Position numbers and translations under genes: made by a program. This document shows, piece by piece, positions 30,400-39,891 of a stretch of 63,571 nt of DNA; the stretch's first letter is position 1, and the number at the start of each line of letters is the position of its first letter. Source of the DNA: Gemmatimonas sp. (GTDB lineage Bacteria; Gemmatimonadota; Gemmatimonadetes; Gemmatimonadales; Gemmatimonadaceae). The DNA lies in the NCBI GenBank assembly GCA_023910675.1, contig JAAVWC010000020.1, positions 1 through 63,571 on the forward strand, read 5' to 3'. The notes beneath the pieces were generated by a model, which was given only the letters and a program-made list of their open reading frames with translations, made no database searches and was not told the origin of the DNA.

Positions 30400-31857
30400 T
30401 CAGCTGGTCGCGCCTTGCAGCACACGGCGACTGGCCAGCACATGGTCACGCGTCACGGTCGTATCGCCCAGATCGCGCGCATCCCGTTCGGCCGCATCGC
30501 GCAACCGCTTGGCCGCCGAGATGCGAATGAGTATCGGGAACCCTTCGCACAACTCGTCGTACACGGCCTTCGCCCCATCATCCCACGGCAGCTCCTGATG
30601 CAACCGCGCGGGCGTCGCGTCGATCTTGTCCATCTCCGTGCCGAGTGGCAGGATGTGAAAGAGTGCATCGAACAGCTGATTGCACACTTCCTGCACGATG
30701 TACGTCGCGCCCGAGTAGCCCATGTACGGCGTGCCCGTATGCCGACGAATGATGGCGCCCGGAAACGACGCGGGAATGTACATGGAGCGTGAGCCTGCTT
30801 CCGCGAGATACATGCGCTCGTTGTAGCTGCCGAACATGATGAGCGGCGGCTTGGTCTTGATGGCGTCGCGCACCGCCTGATTGTCGGGCTTCACCCCGGG
30901 CCGACGGGCAAAGCTGAAGGTGCAGGGAAGCCCCATCTCCGTTTCGAGGAAATGGCGCACACCGCGCGCGTACGTTTCGTTGGCGACGATCGCAAAACTC
31001 GCCGTCCCGAAAAAGTCCTGCGTCACGGAGCGCCATAAATCCCACAACGGCTTGATCGTGGTGTGCTTCTCCTTCTCGATGAACGGTTCCGGATCGAGCC
31101 CGAGCAGCGCACCCAACTGGCGCAAGAATTTGGTGGTGCTGTGCAACCCGATGGGCGCCTGCAGATACGGCACGTCCAGATCTTCGCACAGCATGCGCCC
31201 GAACTCGCGGTACATGCAGATATTCACGTCGGCATCGACGAGCCGCGGGACGTCCTGCATGTGACTGCCCAACGGGAACACCAGATTGATCTCGGCGCCG
31301 ATCCCCTCCACCAGTCGCCGCATTTCGTGCAGGTCGCTGGCGGTGTTGAAGTACCCGTAAATGGGGCCGATGATGTTGACCCGCGGCTTGTCACCCGGCT
31401 GCTTCTCGCGGCGCTTGGGACGCACGCCCTTCTTGAGCCCGTATTCGGTCCACAGCCAGTACATCGCGCGGTTGGCCGCCTGCCACTGATCTTCGTCGAT
31501 CGTGCGCGGCAGAAAACGCTGCAGGTTCGTGCCTTCCGGCGTCACACCACCACCGATCATTTCGGCGATGGAGCCCGTCACCACCACACTCGGCAGCTCG
31601 GGGTCGAGCGTCGCATGCGCGCGCTTCATCGCGCCTTCGGTGCCGTGCTGGCCAAGTTCCTCTTCACCGAGACCGGTCACGACGATGGGCAGCTCGTGCG
31701 GCGGCAACGCGTCGGTGTAATGCAGCACCGACGTGACGGGAAGATTTTCGCATCCCACCGGGCCGTCGATTACCACCTGCATGCCCTTGATGGCGGTGAA
31801 GACATACACCGCCCCCCAATATCCGCCGGCACGATCCAGATCGAGAATCAACGACAT
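30400..31857 (-). CDS. bchZ: Chlorophyllide reductase subunit Z
   Basis: With BchY forms the catalytic component that reduces ring B of chlorophyllide, yielding the bacteriochlorin; electrons come from BchX. The start [20 protein letters not shown] shares one base with the bchY stop (TGATG) and gives 485 residues. The nitrogenase-like fold shows cluster-ligand Cys in [16 protein letters not shown] and later conserved [16 protein letters not shown] and [17 protein letters not shown]. The C-terminus carries a PCP-reductase-like tail ([20 protein letters not shown]). Last gene of crtF-bchCXYZ. Confidence 0.96.
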   Translation of the reverse strand: MSLILDLDRAGGYWGAVYVFTAIKGMQVVIDGPVGCENLPVTSVLHYTDALPPHELPIVVTGLGEEELGQHGTEGAMKRAHATLDPELPSVVVTGSIAEMIGGGVTPEGTNLQRFLPRTIDEDQWQAANRAMYWLWTEYGLKKGVRPKRREKQPGDKPRVNIIGPIYGYFNTASDLHEMRRLVEGIGAEINLVFPLGSHMQDVPRLVDADVNICMYREFGRMLCEDLDVPYLQAPIGLHSTTKFLRQLGALLGLDPEPFIEKEKHTTIKPLWDLWRSVTQDFFGTASFAIVANETYARGVRHFLETEMGLPCTFSFARRPGVKPDNQAVRDAIKTKPPLIMFGSYNERMYLAEAGSRSMYIPASFPGAIIRRHTGTPYMGYSGATYIVQEVCNQLFDALFHILPLGTEMDKIDATPARLHQELPWDDGAKAVYDELCEGFPILIRISAAKRLRDAAERDARDLGDTTVTRDHVLASRRVLQGATS

Positions 31858-33494
31858 CAGACCATCTCCTCGGCCTTGCGCGCGCGATTGAGCTTCGCGA
31901 TGTGCCGCTTGTAGTGCTCGCGGAACTCCGGCTTGTCCCGTGGTACGTCTTCCCACACACCGGCCATGTAGCCGCTGCCGACATCGCCGAAGAAGTCCTT
32001 CATCTCGTCGAAGCGCGCCTTGTTGCCGATGGCCGCGTTCACCACGGTGGCCAACGAACCGGCGCCAGCAGGACCCATGAGCGGACGCGCCGAAATGAGG
32101 TTCGTGAAATACAGCGCAGGAATGGTGAGTTCCTTGGCCTTCTGCACGACCGGCGTCGTGCCAATGGCGAGGTCCGGCTTGAACTCCTGCATCGCCGCAA
32201 CGTCCTGCTCGAGTGATGCGCGATACTGAATGTGCACGCCGCGCGCTTCGAGCCACTCGCGATCGGGGTCGCTGAACTTCGTTTTCGGGCAGGCGGTCCC
32301 CACGTAGCGCACATCGGCGCCCGACTCCACCAGCAAGCGCGCCACGAGCAGCTCCGAGCCTTCATAGCCCGACATCGTGATGCGTCCCTTGATGGGCATT
32401 GCGGAGAGTGCGCCCTTGATGGCGGGGAGAATGCGGTTCTTGGTGGCGTCGATCTGTTCACGCGACACGTTCGCCGCCTGCCCGATATTCTCGAGCCACG
32501 CTTCAGTGCCGTCATAGCCGACCGGCGCCGAGCCCACGATGGGGCGGCCGGCCGCTTCGAACTCGCGGTAGCTCGCTACGTAGAACGGGTGAATGGCCGC
32601 CGCCACCGCGCAGTCGAGCGCGGCATACAGTTCACGCCATTCGCGCGTGGGCACCACCGGGCCTGCGGCAAGTCCCAGTCCGTCGAGCATCATGCCGATG
32701 CCCACGGGATCGGCGGGGAACATCTCGCCAATGAGCGTGACCGTGGGCTTGGCCGCACGACCACCGCGCGGCGCCTGTACGGGGCCCTGTTCCGCCTCCA
32801 AGCGCGCGTAGCGCAACATGGCCCCTGCCAACACGTCCTTCGCTTCGGCATGCGTGGGCACACCAAAGCCCGGCACATCGATGCCGATGATGCGCACGCC
32901 GTTGATCTCCTTGGGGAGAATCTGCAGCGGCACGCCCGACGCGGTGGGCACGCAGAGGTTGGTGATCACGATGGCGTCGTACAACGCCGGATCGGCCATC
33001 GTGAAGACGGCGTCGCGGATGTCTTCGAAGAGCTGGCCGGTGACCAGCGTTTCGGAGTTGAAGGGCACATAGCCCACGGTGCGGCGCGCGCCGTAGAAAT
33101 GACTCGTGAACGTGAGTCCGTACACGCAGCACGCCGATCCGCTGAGAATGGTGGCGGTGCGGCGCATGCGCAGACCCACGCGCAGGGAGCCGAACGCGGG
33201 GCACATGCTCTGCGGCTGATCGTGCGGCCCCTTGGGGTAGTCGGCCGCATAGCGATCGAGGACCTCACTCTTGCCCGCGGCACGCGCGGCTTCGAGCATC
33301 TGGTCCTTGCCCGAGTGACAGCCAAGGCCGTCCTGCTGCGTGGCACTCACGTTGATCTGCGAGGCATCCACAACGGGAAGCGCCGAGCGCGTTGACGTGC
33401 CCGGCGCGCATCCCATGCCGCCCGGCGCATCGCCGTCGTTGAGCATGGGCGCGGCACCCGCTTCGTCGTATACGACTTCTTTTTCTGACGCCAT
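31857..33494 (-). CDS. bchY: Chlorophyllide reductase subunit Y
   Basis: Nitrogenase-like partner of BchZ. The 545-residue protein includes [20 protein letters not shown] and the conserved [21 protein letters not shown] with cluster-binding cysteines, and later [19 protein letters not shown]. The N-terminal 60 residues are variable. It starts 19 bases after the bchX stop and is coupled to bchZ at its end. Its gene order and length agree with purple-bacterial BchY. Confidence 0.95.
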   Translation of the reverse strand: MASEKEVVYDEAGAAPMLNDGDAPGGMGCAPGTSTRSALPVVDASQINVSATQQDGLGCHSGKDQMLEAARAAGKSEVLDRYAADYPKGPHDQPQSMCPAFGSLRVGLRMRRTATILSGSACCVYGLTFTSHFYGARRTVGYVPFNSETLVTGQLFEDIRDAVFTMADPALYDAIVITNLCVPTASGVPLQILPKEINGVRIIGIDVPGFGVPTHAEAKDVLAGAMLRYARLEAEQGPVQAPRGGRAAKPTVTLIGEMFPADPVGIGMMLDGLGLAAGPVVPTREWRELYAALDCAVAAAIHPFYVASYREFEAAGRPIVGSAPVGYDGTEAWLENIGQAANVSREQIDATKNRILPAIKGALSAMPIKGRITMSGYEGSELLVARLLVESGADVRYVGTACPKTKFSDPDREWLEARGVHIQYRASLEQDVAAMQEFKPDLAIGTTPVVQKAKELTIPALYFTNLISARPLMGPAGAGSLATVVNAAIGNKARFDEMKDFFGDVGSGYMAGVWEDVPRDKPEFREHYKRHIAKLNRARKAEEMV

Positions 33495-33513
33495 GAGTAT
33501 GTCCCTCGCGCCG

Positions 33514-34509
33514 TCAGACGGCGTCGTAAACGACTTCGAGCGACGGCTTCACGATTTCGTCCTTGCCCACCATGTCGAACAGGGTGGCCGGTTCCATCTT
33601 GAAATCGCGACCCGTGACTTCGGCCGAGAAGAGGCCGAGCAACTGATCCTGCGTCTGCGGCTTGGGACGCACCGGCGGCGCGTCGGCGACGTTCCGGGCG
33701 AGTTCTTCGAACATCGGCGCCCACTGCGTGCCGGGGCGCCCGATGATTTCGTAGCTCGCGCTCTTGCGGCGGATGTCTTCGTGCGCCGGAATGGCCGCGA
33801 GCACCGGAATGTTGGCGTTCTTCGCGAACGCCGCCGCTTCACCGGTACCGTCGTCCTTGTTGATCACCATGCCGGCGACGCCCACGTTGCCACCGAGCTT
33901 GCGGAAGTATTCCACCGCACTGCAGACGTTGTTGGCCACGTACAGCGACTGCAGGTCGTTGGAGCCCACCACAATGACCTTCTGACACATGTCGCGCGCA
34001 ATCGGGAGGCCGAAGCCGCCGCACACCACGTCGCCGAGGAAGTCGAGCAGCACGAAGTCGAAGCCCCAGTCGTGGAACCCGAGCTTTTCGAGCGTTTCGA
34101 AGCCGTGAATGATGCCGCGTCCGCCGCAGCCGCGCCCGACTTCGGGGCCACCGAGCTCCATGGCATAGACCCCGTCCCGCTTGAAGCAGACGTCGCCAAT
34201 GGAGACCGCTTCGCCCGCGAGCTTCTTGCGGCTGCTCGTTTCGATGATGGTGGGACACGCCTTGCCGCCGAAGAGCAGCGACGTCGTGTCGGACTTGGGA
34301 TCGCAGCCGATGAGCAGGACCTTCTTGCCCTGTTGCGCCATCATGTACGAGAGATTCGCGAGGGTAAAGCTCTTGCCGATGCCACCCTTGCCGTAGATCG
34401 CGATGATCTGCGTTTCCTTGGTGACCGGTCCCGTATGGACGTCTTCCGGTTCGGAGGCGGCTTCGTCGCGGACATTCACGTGCAGCTGGTGCAGACCGTT
34501 CTCGCTCAT
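33514..34509 (-). CDS. bchX: Chlorophyllide reductase iron-sulfur ATPase subunit X
   Basis: NifH-like ATPase that feeds electrons to BchYZ. The 331-residue protein has the P-loop [12 protein letters not shown] (residues 38-49; Ser-Phe after the Lys is typical of BchX and separates it from BchL), IGCDPKSDTT, and cluster cysteines in GRGCGGRGIIHG and [11 protein letters not shown]. The ATG overlaps the bchC stop (ATGA). The N-terminal 33 residues form a charged, Glu/Asp-rich extension. Confidence 0.96.
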   Translation of the reverse strand: MSENGLHQLHVNVRDEAASEPEDVHTGPVTKETQIIAIYGKGGIGKSFTLANLSYMMAQQGKKVLLIGCDPKSDTTSLLFGGKACPTIIETSSRKKLAGEAVSIGDVCFKRDGVYAMELGGPEVGRGCGGRGIIHGFETLEKLGFHDWGFDFVLLDFLGDVVCGGFGLPIARDMCQKVIVVGSNDLQSLYVANNVCSAVEYFRKLGGNVGVAGMVINKDDGTGEAAAFAKNANIPVLAAIPAHEDIRRKSASYEIIGRPGTQWAPMFEELARNVADAPPVRPKPQTQDQLLGLFSAEVTGRDFKMEPATLFDMVGKDEIVKPSLEVVYDAV

Positions 34510-35459
34510 GCAGCAGATCTCCAGTCGAGGATCATCTTGACACAGTGGGGGTCACCGAACGCCGTGGCGTAGGCGTCGGCGGCACGCGCCGCAGGTTCGC
34601 GGTGCGTGATGATGCCGTCCAGATCGAGCGTACCGTTGTTGGCGAACGTGGTGATCGCCGTGAGGTCCTGCTCCTTCCATTGCGCCGCGATGCGGATGCG
34701 CGCTTCGCGCAGGAACGCGGGCGGGAAGGTGAAGGACACCGGCGCGCTGTAGAAGCCGCCGAGCACGATTTCGCCGCCCGGCATCAGCGCGTTCACGAGC
34801 GTGTCCATGATGCCGTCGGCGCCACTCACATCGCAAATGACCTGATAGCCGCGCGTGGTGTCGGCCGACGGGTGAATCACCTGGTAGCCGCGCGCGCCGT
34901 CCATGCGAATGGGATTGGTTTCCCAGACGGTGGGCGCCGGCGCGCCGTACAGCACACACAAGCGGGCGATGAGGCGGCCGAGCGCGCCGTGTCCGACGAT
35001 GAGCCCCGGGAGTTTGTCGAGGTGCTGTGCCGGGTTGGGCTCGAGGCAATGATGGGCTGTGGCGGCGAGCGCAAAGAGCGCGCCCTTTTCGCCGAGATGA
35101 TCGGCGAGCGGAATCGTCTTGGCGCCCGGGGCCACCACGTGCGAGGCCTGACCGCCAAAGAGGCCGCGCGCTTCGGTAAAGCCCTTGGAGCCCGGGACGT
35201 AGACCAGCTGCCCGACCGTCCGGCCGGAGCTTTCGCCGGCCGCGACGATGGTGCCCACGCCCTCGTACCCCGGCACGAGCGGGTAGGCGAGGCCGGGGAA
35301 GGGGGGCATGCGGCCCGTAAAGAGGAGTTTTTCCGTGCCGGTACTGATACCGGACCACTGCATGGCCACCACCACGTCGGCGGGGGTGGGGTCGACCAGC
35401 GTCAGTTCGCGGAGGGAGAGCTTGGTCGGTTCTTCGAAAACAACGGCGAGGGAGTTCAC
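34506..35459 (-). CDS. bchC: 3-hydroxyethyl bacteriochlorophyllide a dehydrogenase
   Basis: Oxidises the 3-hydroxyethyl group to the 3-acetyl group of bacteriochlorophyllide a, downstream of BchF and BchXYZ. The 317-residue medium-chain-dehydrogenase protein starts with GTG (MNSLAVVFEEPTKLSLRELT), in register with known BchC proteins. WSGISTGTEKLLFTGRMPPF and YPLVPGYEGVGTIVAAGESS are family hallmarks, and LIVGHGALGRLIARL is the NAD(P) fold loop. A PpsR site ends four bases before the start codon, so the transcript leader is very short or the promoter is further up. Confidence 0.95.
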   Translation of the reverse strand: MNSLAVVFEEPTKLSLRELTLVDPTPADVVVAMQWSGISTGTEKLLFTGRMPPFPGLAYPLVPGYEGVGTIVAAGESSGRTVGQLVYVPGSKGFTEARGLFGGQASHVVAPGAKTIPLADHLGEKGALFALAATAHHCLEPNPAQHLDKLPGLIVGHGALGRLIARLCVLYGAPAPTVWETNPIRMDGARGYQVIHPSADTTRGYQVICDVSGADGIMDTLVNALMPGGEIVLGGFYSAPVSFTFPPAFLREARIRIAAQWKEQDLTAITTFANNGTLDLDGIITHREPAARAADAYATAFGDPHCVKMILDWRSAA

Positions 35460-35462
35460 GTG

Positions 35463-35480
35463 TGTACAGTGAGGTTGACA
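35463..35480. promoter_or_regulatory. Predicted PpsR operator upstream of bchC (TGT-N12-ACA)
   Basis: TGTACAGTGAGGTTGACA is an exact TGT-N12-ACA and is similar, in reverse, to the site at 36,838. A second inverted repeat TTGACAG/CTGTCAA (35475-35481 and 35488-35494) overlaps its end, placing a minus-strand TTGACA at 35494-35489 as a possible -35 box. Confidence 0.75.
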
Positions 35481-35522
35481 GTTGACGCTGTCAATATCCA
35501 GAGCGAATCGGTCGGGAATTGC

Positions 35523-35540
35523 GTCCGACAGACGTCGGAC
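35523..35540 (-). terminator. Hairpin between crtF and bchC
   Basis: GTCCGAC (35523-35529) and GTCGGAC (35534-35540) make a perfect 7-bp stem with a 4-base loop, 30 bases past the crtF stop. There is no T-run; it may be a weak terminator or an mRNA 3-prime end that separates crtF from bchCXYZ. Confidence 0.4.
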
Positions 35541-35569
35541 CCTCTGGACCGAAGGCCCGGCGACGATCG

Positions 35570-36808
35570 TCAGACTTCGGCGACGATCAGGCCGGTCTGA
35601 ATGGGGAAGCGGGTGGGGAGTTCTCGGCTGCGGCGGAAACCGGCCTGCTGGAGCATATCGTGCAGCTCCGAGGCTCGGCGCGCGCGTCCTTTGCCCATCG
35701 CCATGAGGTAGAACGAGAAATAGGCGTCCCCCACGGTTTCGGCGCCCTTCGCGCCGGCCAGCGCCTCGGCGATGAGGAGCACGCCCCCTTTGGGAAGCGC
35801 CGCGCGGACCCGCTGCAGCAGGCGCAGGACGGAGGCGTCGTCATGATCGAGGAGCACCCGGACGAGTGACATGACATCGGCGCCGGTGGGGAGCGAATCG
35901 GCGTGGAAGTTGCCGCCGTGACAGGTGACCCGGTCGCCCATGCCCGCCTGTTCGAGCCGCAGGCCGGCGCGCGCCGCCACCGCCGGCAGGTCGAACAGCT
36001 GCAGCTGCAGGCGCGCATGCTGGGCCCCGACGAGCGACAGGAAGACGCCTTCACCACCACCGACGTCGAGCAGGCATTCGTGCTTGGAGAGGTCGTAGGC
36101 GTCGAGCACATCGTACGCCACCGGCGGCAGCGTGGCGGCCATGATTTCCGAGTAGGCTGCCACGCGCGTTTCGTCGATCGCCTGCGGCCGCGGGGCATCG
36201 GCATACGACCAGTAGCGCGACAATTCGGTGCCGTAGTCGGAGCCCTGGCGCAGCAGCGTGACCGGATCGGAGAGGTCGGCGTACGCCATGCGATGGTGGC
36301 GAATGAGGGCGAGCACCCCCGCATTGCGCACCAAGGGGGCTCCCAACGGACCCAACGCAAAACGGCCGTGACGGCGCTTGAGGAGAAGGCGCAGTGACAC
36401 GGCCGCGTTGAGCAAGCGCTCGGTATTGGCGATGGTCAGGCCGCCATGCTGCGCGATTTCTTCACGTGTGCGGGCGCCTTCGGCGAGGAATTCGAAGAGG
36501 TCGAGCTCCACGCACGCCAGCAGGGTCTGCGTGTAGACGAATCCGGACACGATATCGAAGAGCTTCCGCGACCGGTACATCGTGATCGGGCGCGTGAGCG
36601 GAAACTTGGCGCTCCAGCGCTGGAACTCATCGGTCGCCACCAAGGCGTTCCACCGGTCGCGCATGCGCTCGAACCACGATGGCGCCGGAAGATTGGCCGC
36701 AGCGGACGCTGCGGCGGACACCGCCGCGGCGTGATGATCGGCAGCCGGACGGGGACGGTCGGTCGCCGGAACGGGGGGCGCAGTCAGCGCCTGCTCGGGG
36801 GGATTCAC
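35570..36808 (-). CDS. crtF: O-methyltransferase CrtF (carotenoid 1-hydroxy methylase)
   Basis: SAM-dependent methyltransferase of the CrtF/BchU family, which in purple bacteria methylates the C1 hydroxyl of acyclic carotenoids. From the GTG at 36,808 it has 412 residues; the open frame continues to 36,859 but crosses a PpsR operator, and the first ATG (36,664) would remove a 48-residue Pro/Ala-rich N-terminal extension. CrtF-like segments are RWSAKFPLTRPITMYRSRKL and FDIVSGFVYTQTLLACVELD, then the dimerisation helices, the SAM motif CLLDVGGGEGVFLSLVG and LVRVLLDHDD. Position crtF-bchCXYZ agrees with Rhodobacter. BchU is a less likely alternative. Confidence 0.85.
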   Translation of the reverse strand: MNPPEQALTAPPVPATDRPRPAADHHAAAVSAAASAAANLPAPSWFERMRDRWNALVATDEFQRWSAKFPLTRPITMYRSRKLFDIVSGFVYTQTLLACVELDLFEFLAEGARTREEIAQHGGLTIANTERLLNAAVSLRLLLKRRHGRFALGPLGAPLVRNAGVLALIRHHRMAYADLSDPVTLLRQGSDYGTELSRYWSYADAPRPQAIDETRVAAYSEIMAATLPPVAYDVLDAYDLSKHECLLDVGGGEGVFLSLVGAQHARLQLQLFDLPAVAARAGLRLEQAGMGDRVTCHGGNFHADSLPTGADVMSLVRVLLDHDDASVLRLLQRVRAALPKGGVLLIAEALAGAKGAETVGDAYFSFYLMAMGKGRARRASELHDMLQQAGFRRSRELPTRFPIQTGLIVAEV

Positions 36809-36837
36809 CTTGGCAAATTCACCAGCGGCCCACGCGC

Positions 36838-36855
36838 TGTCAAGAAAAGTGTACA
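36838..36855. promoter_or_regulatory. PpsR operator 1 in the crtF/bchI divergent promoter
   Basis: TGTCAAGAAAAGTGTACA is a perfect TGT-N12-ACA and shares 17 consecutive bases with the site in the aerR/bchF promoter. It is 30 bases before the chosen crtF start. Confidence 0.8.
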
Positions 36856-36872
36856 CCACGCAACGTTGGGAC

Positions 36873-36890
36873 TGTCAGGATATTGCGACA
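36873..36890. promoter_or_regulatory. PpsR operator 2 in the crtF/bchI divergent promoter
   Basis: TGTCAGGATATTGCGACA is a second exact TGT-N12-ACA, beginning 35 bases after the first. Paired sites at such spacing are typical of cooperative PpsR/CrtJ binding. It is 96 bases before bchI. Confidence 0.75.
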
Positions 36891-36939
36891 GGGAATCCCC
36901 CGTCCTAACGTGATAGAGCCTACCGTGATCCACTCCGGA

Positions 36940-36962
36940 GGCCCCGCGCCGTTTCCGGGGCC
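36940..36962 (+). other. Hairpin in the bchI leader
   Basis: GGCCCCG (36940-36946) pairs with CGGGGCC (36956-36962), extendable by CCGG on both sides with one bulge, and is followed by a pyrimidine tract GATTCTTTC. It ends 24 bases before the bchI ATG. It could act as an attenuator or a translation control element. Confidence 0.4.
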
Positions 36963-36986
36963 CCGGCTGATTCTTTCAGAAACCTG

Positions 36987-38042
36987 ATGCGACCTGTTTA
37001 TCCGTTCAGCGCCATTGTGGGACAGGAGGAGATGAAGCTGGCCCTCCTCCTCGTGGCGATCGATCCCGCCATTGGCGGGGTCATGGTCTTTGGTGATCGT
37101 GGCACCGGCAAGAGTACCGCTGTGCGGGCTCTCGCCGGACTGCTGCCGGCCATGAAGGTGGTCCAAGGGTGCAAGTACGGCTGCGATCCGGCTTCCGCGA
37201 CCCAGCGGTGCGACGACTGTGCCAAACGCTTTGCCGAGGGGGCGCATCCCCGCGCCGTCCAGGCACCGGTGCCCGTCGTCGATCTGCCCCTTGGGGCGAC
37301 CGAAGATCGTGTGGTCGGTGCGCTCGACCTCGAACGGGCGCTCACCACCGGGGAGAAAGCCTTCGAGCCCGGCCTGCTCGCGCGGGCGCACCGCGGCTTC
37401 CTGTACGTCGACGAAGTCAATCTGCTCGAAGATCATCTCGTCGATCTGCTGCTCGATGCCGCCGCCACCGGCGAGAACGTGGTGGAACGCGAAGGGGTGA
37501 GTGTACGTCATCCGTCGCGCTTCGTGCTCGTGGGCAGCGGCAATCCTGAAGAAGGCGAACTGCGCCCGCAGCTGCTCGACCGCTTTGGGCTGGCCGTCGA
37601 CGTGCGCACGCCCAAGGTGATTACGATGCGCATCGACGTCATCAAGCGACGCGACGCCTTCGATCGTGATCCGGTCGCGTTCCTCAATCACTGGCAGAAA
37701 GCCGACAACAAGATCCGTCGTGCCATCGAGAAGGGGCGTGTACGTCTCGACGAGCTCACGGTCCCCGACAGCATTCTCGAACGGTCTGCGGAATTGTGTG
37801 CGGCGCTCGGCACCGACGGGCTGCGCGGCGAACTCACATTGCTGCGCACCACGCGCGCGCTCGCGGCATATGAAGGTGCCGACACGGTCACGCTCGATCA
37901 TCTGCGGCGTATCGCTCCGCTCGCGCTCCGGCACCGGCTGCGCCGGAACGTGCTCGACGATGCCGGCTCGACGACGCGCGTCGAACGGGCCATTGCGGAG
38001 TTGTGGGATTTGCCGCCAGCCAATGTCGTCGTCGCGTCCTGA
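36987..38042 (+). CDS. bchI: Magnesium chelatase ATPase subunit I
   Basis: AAA+ ATPase that with BchD drives Mg2+ insertion by BchH. The 351-residue protein has Walker A GDRGTGKST (about 36-44), the insert VPVVDLPLGATEDRVVGALD, Walker B LYVDEVNLLEDHLVD and the sensor segment RFVLVGSGNPEEGELRPQLLDR. A Cys-containing loop CKYGCDPASATQRCDDC (about 62-78) precedes the insert. Its last 20 bases overlap the start of bchD. Confidence 0.97.
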   Translation: MRPVYPFSAIVGQEEMKLALLLVAIDPAIGGVMVFGDRGTGKSTAVRALAGLLPAMKVVQGCKYGCDPASATQRCDDCAKRFAEGAHPRAVQAPVPVVDLPLGATEDRVVGALDLERALTTGEKAFEPGLLARAHRGFLYVDEVNLLEDHLVDLLLDAAATGENVVEREGVSVRHPSRFVLVGSGNPEEGELRPQLLDRFGLAVDVRTPKVITMRIDVIKRRDAFDRDPVAFLNHWQKADNKIRRAIEKGRVRLDELTVPDSILERSAELCAALGTDGLRGELTLLRTTRALAAYEGADTVTLDHLRRIAPLALRHRLRRNVLDDAGSTTRVERAIAELWDLPPANVVVAS

Positions 38043-39891
38043 GCTACCCACGAGCTTCGGCGCGCTTGCCGCGCTGTTGCTCGCGGTCGATGCCCGCGGA
38101 CTTGGCGGTGCGGTGCTCGACCATCCGCTGCACGAGCAGGCACGCCTGTTCGGCAATCTCGTCCGGGGCTGGTTGCCGCGCGGGGCGCCGCTGCGGCGGG
38201 TGCCGTCGAGCGTGACGGCCGATCGCTTGTATGGTGGCGTCGATCTCGCGGCCACGCTGTCGGCGGGCAAGGTCATCGCCGAAAAAGGGGTGCTCGCCGC
38301 CGCCGACGGTGGCGTGGTGGTGGTGCCCATGGGCGAACGGCTGGCCATCGCGGCGAGAACCGCCTTGTGCGAAGTGCTCGACCATGGCGAGGTCACGGTG
38401 CAGCGCGACGGCATTGCCGACCGGCATGCTTCGCGTGTCTGTGCGTTGCTGCTCGACGAGTCGGTCGATGATGAACGGGTGCATCCGTCACTGCGCGATC
38501 GCCTCGCGTTCTGCGTGCGCATTGATGGCCGCGTCAGCGACGAGCTCGAGAGGATGGACGACGCGTCCAGCGCGTCGGCGGTGGCCACGCTCGTGCGCGA
38601 TGCGCGCAATCGGCTCGCGCTGGTGAGTGTGGACGAGCATTGGGCCGAGGCGCTGTGCCAGACGGCCGATGCGTTTGGGGTTGATTCGGTGCGGGCCACG
38701 CTCTTCGCCTTGCGGTGCGCGCGGGCGCACGCCGCGTTGCAGGGGCGCCTCATGGTCATCGATGCCGATGCCGAACTGGCCGCGGCCCTCGTGCTCGCGC
38801 CGCGGGCGACGCGTATGCCGCCGCCACCGCCGCCCGAGGAAGAGGAGCAGGGCGACGATCCGACGCCGCAGGAGCAGCCGGATCAGGCCGATCCCGAGCC
38901 GCCGCCGCCACCACAGATGGAGCCGCCGCCGGAGCCGCCGGAGTCGGAACAGCCGGAGAGCGACGACGACAGCACCAATCAGGCGCCGGACAGCGGCGAA
39001 CTGCTGCGCGATGCGGTGCAGGCGGCGTTGCCGCCCGGATTGCTCGCGCAGCTGGTGCAAAACAACAGCGCGGGGAGCATGCAGGGACGCGTGGGCGAAG
39101 AGACGCCCAACATGCTGCGTGGCCGTCCGCGCGGTGCGCGCTCGGGGGTGCCCCGTGGCGGCGCACGATTGCACCTGCTCGAAACGTTGCGCGCGGCGGC
39201 GCCGTGGCAGCGTGTCCGGTCGGCGTCCGCTCCTGCGGTCACGGCGAAACACGCGGCGCGTCCGCGTGTCGTCGTACGCCGCGAAGACTTCCGCATTCGT
39301 CGCTTCATCGAGAAGACCGGCACAACGGTCATCTTCGTGGTCGACGCGTCTGGATCCTCCGCGCTGTACCGGCTGGCCGAAGCCAAGGGCGCGGTAGAGC
39401 TGTTGTTGGCCGAAACGTACGCCCGTCGTGATCGCGTGAGTCTCATTGCTTTCCGCGGACAAGGTACGGCGCTGCTCCTGCCGCCGACACGGGCATTGGC
39501 GCGTGCCAAGAAGGTGCTGGCCGCCCTGCCGGGCGGGGGCGGCACCCCGGTGGCGCATGCCATCGACGCGGCGCTCGAACAGGCCATCGCCGCGCGACGT
39601 GCCGGGAGTGCCGCGCTGATTGTCGTCATGTCCGACGGCCGTGCCAACATCGCGCGCGACGGATCGCCCGGGCGCAAGCAGGCGGAGCTCGATGCCCTTT
39701 CGGCCGGCGCCCGCTTTGCCGCACAGCAGATTCCGGCGATGTTCGTGGATACGTCCGTGCGCGGCGAACTGGTCGCTCGGCGTATCGCCGAGGCGATGAA
39801 GGCACGGTACCTCCTGCTGCCGGCGGCTGATGCCAAGGCGCTGGGAGGATTGGTGAAGACCGCGATGCAAATGGCGGAGGGTGGTGGATGA
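38023..39891 (+). CDS. bchD: Magnesium chelatase subunit D
   Basis: The second AAA+ component, which bridges BchI and BchH. The start MSSSRPELPTSFGALAALLL lies inside the end of bchI and gives 622 residues. The N-terminal AAA-like half lacks a proper Walker A, as is usual for BchD. Then comes a Pro/Glu-rich acidic linker (about residues 264-330) and a C-terminal vWA/integrin-I domain with TVIFVVDASGSS, GGTPVAHAID and VVMSDGRANIA, a complete MIDAS site. The stop overlaps the puhE ATG (ATGA). Confidence 0.96.
   Translation: MSSSRPELPTSFGALAALLLAVDARGLGGAVLDHPLHEQARLFGNLVRGWLPRGAPLRRVPSSVTADRLYGGVDLAATLSAGKVIAEKGVLAAADGGVVVVPMGERLAIAARTALCEVLDHGEVTVQRDGIADRHASRVCALLLDESVDDERVHPSLRDRLAFCVRIDGRVSDELERMDDASSASAVATLVRDARNRLALVSVDEHWAEALCQTADAFGVDSVRATLFALRCARAHAALQGRLMVIDADAELAAALVLAPRATRMPPPPPPEEEEQGDDPTPQEQPDQADPEPPPPPQMEPPPEPPESEQPESDDDSTNQAPDSGELLRDAVQAALPPGLLAQLVQNNSAGSMQGRVGEETPNMLRGRPRGARSGVPRGGARLHLLETLRAAAPWQRVRSASAPAVTAKHAARPRVVVRREDFRIRRFIEKTGTTVIFVVDASGSSALYRLAEAKGAVELLLAETYARRDRVSLIAFRGQGTALLLPPTRALARAKKVLAALPGGGGTPVAHAIDAALEQAIAARRAGSAALIVVMSDGRANIARDGSPGRKQAELDALSAGARFAAQQIPAMFVDTSVRGELVARRIAEAMKARYLLLPAADAKALGGLVKTAMQMAEGGG

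Noticed and set aside
32232..33395. 387-codon plus-strand frame opposite bchY
   Set aside because: No recognisable motif and entirely antisense to BchY, whose cluster cysteines and order are conserved.
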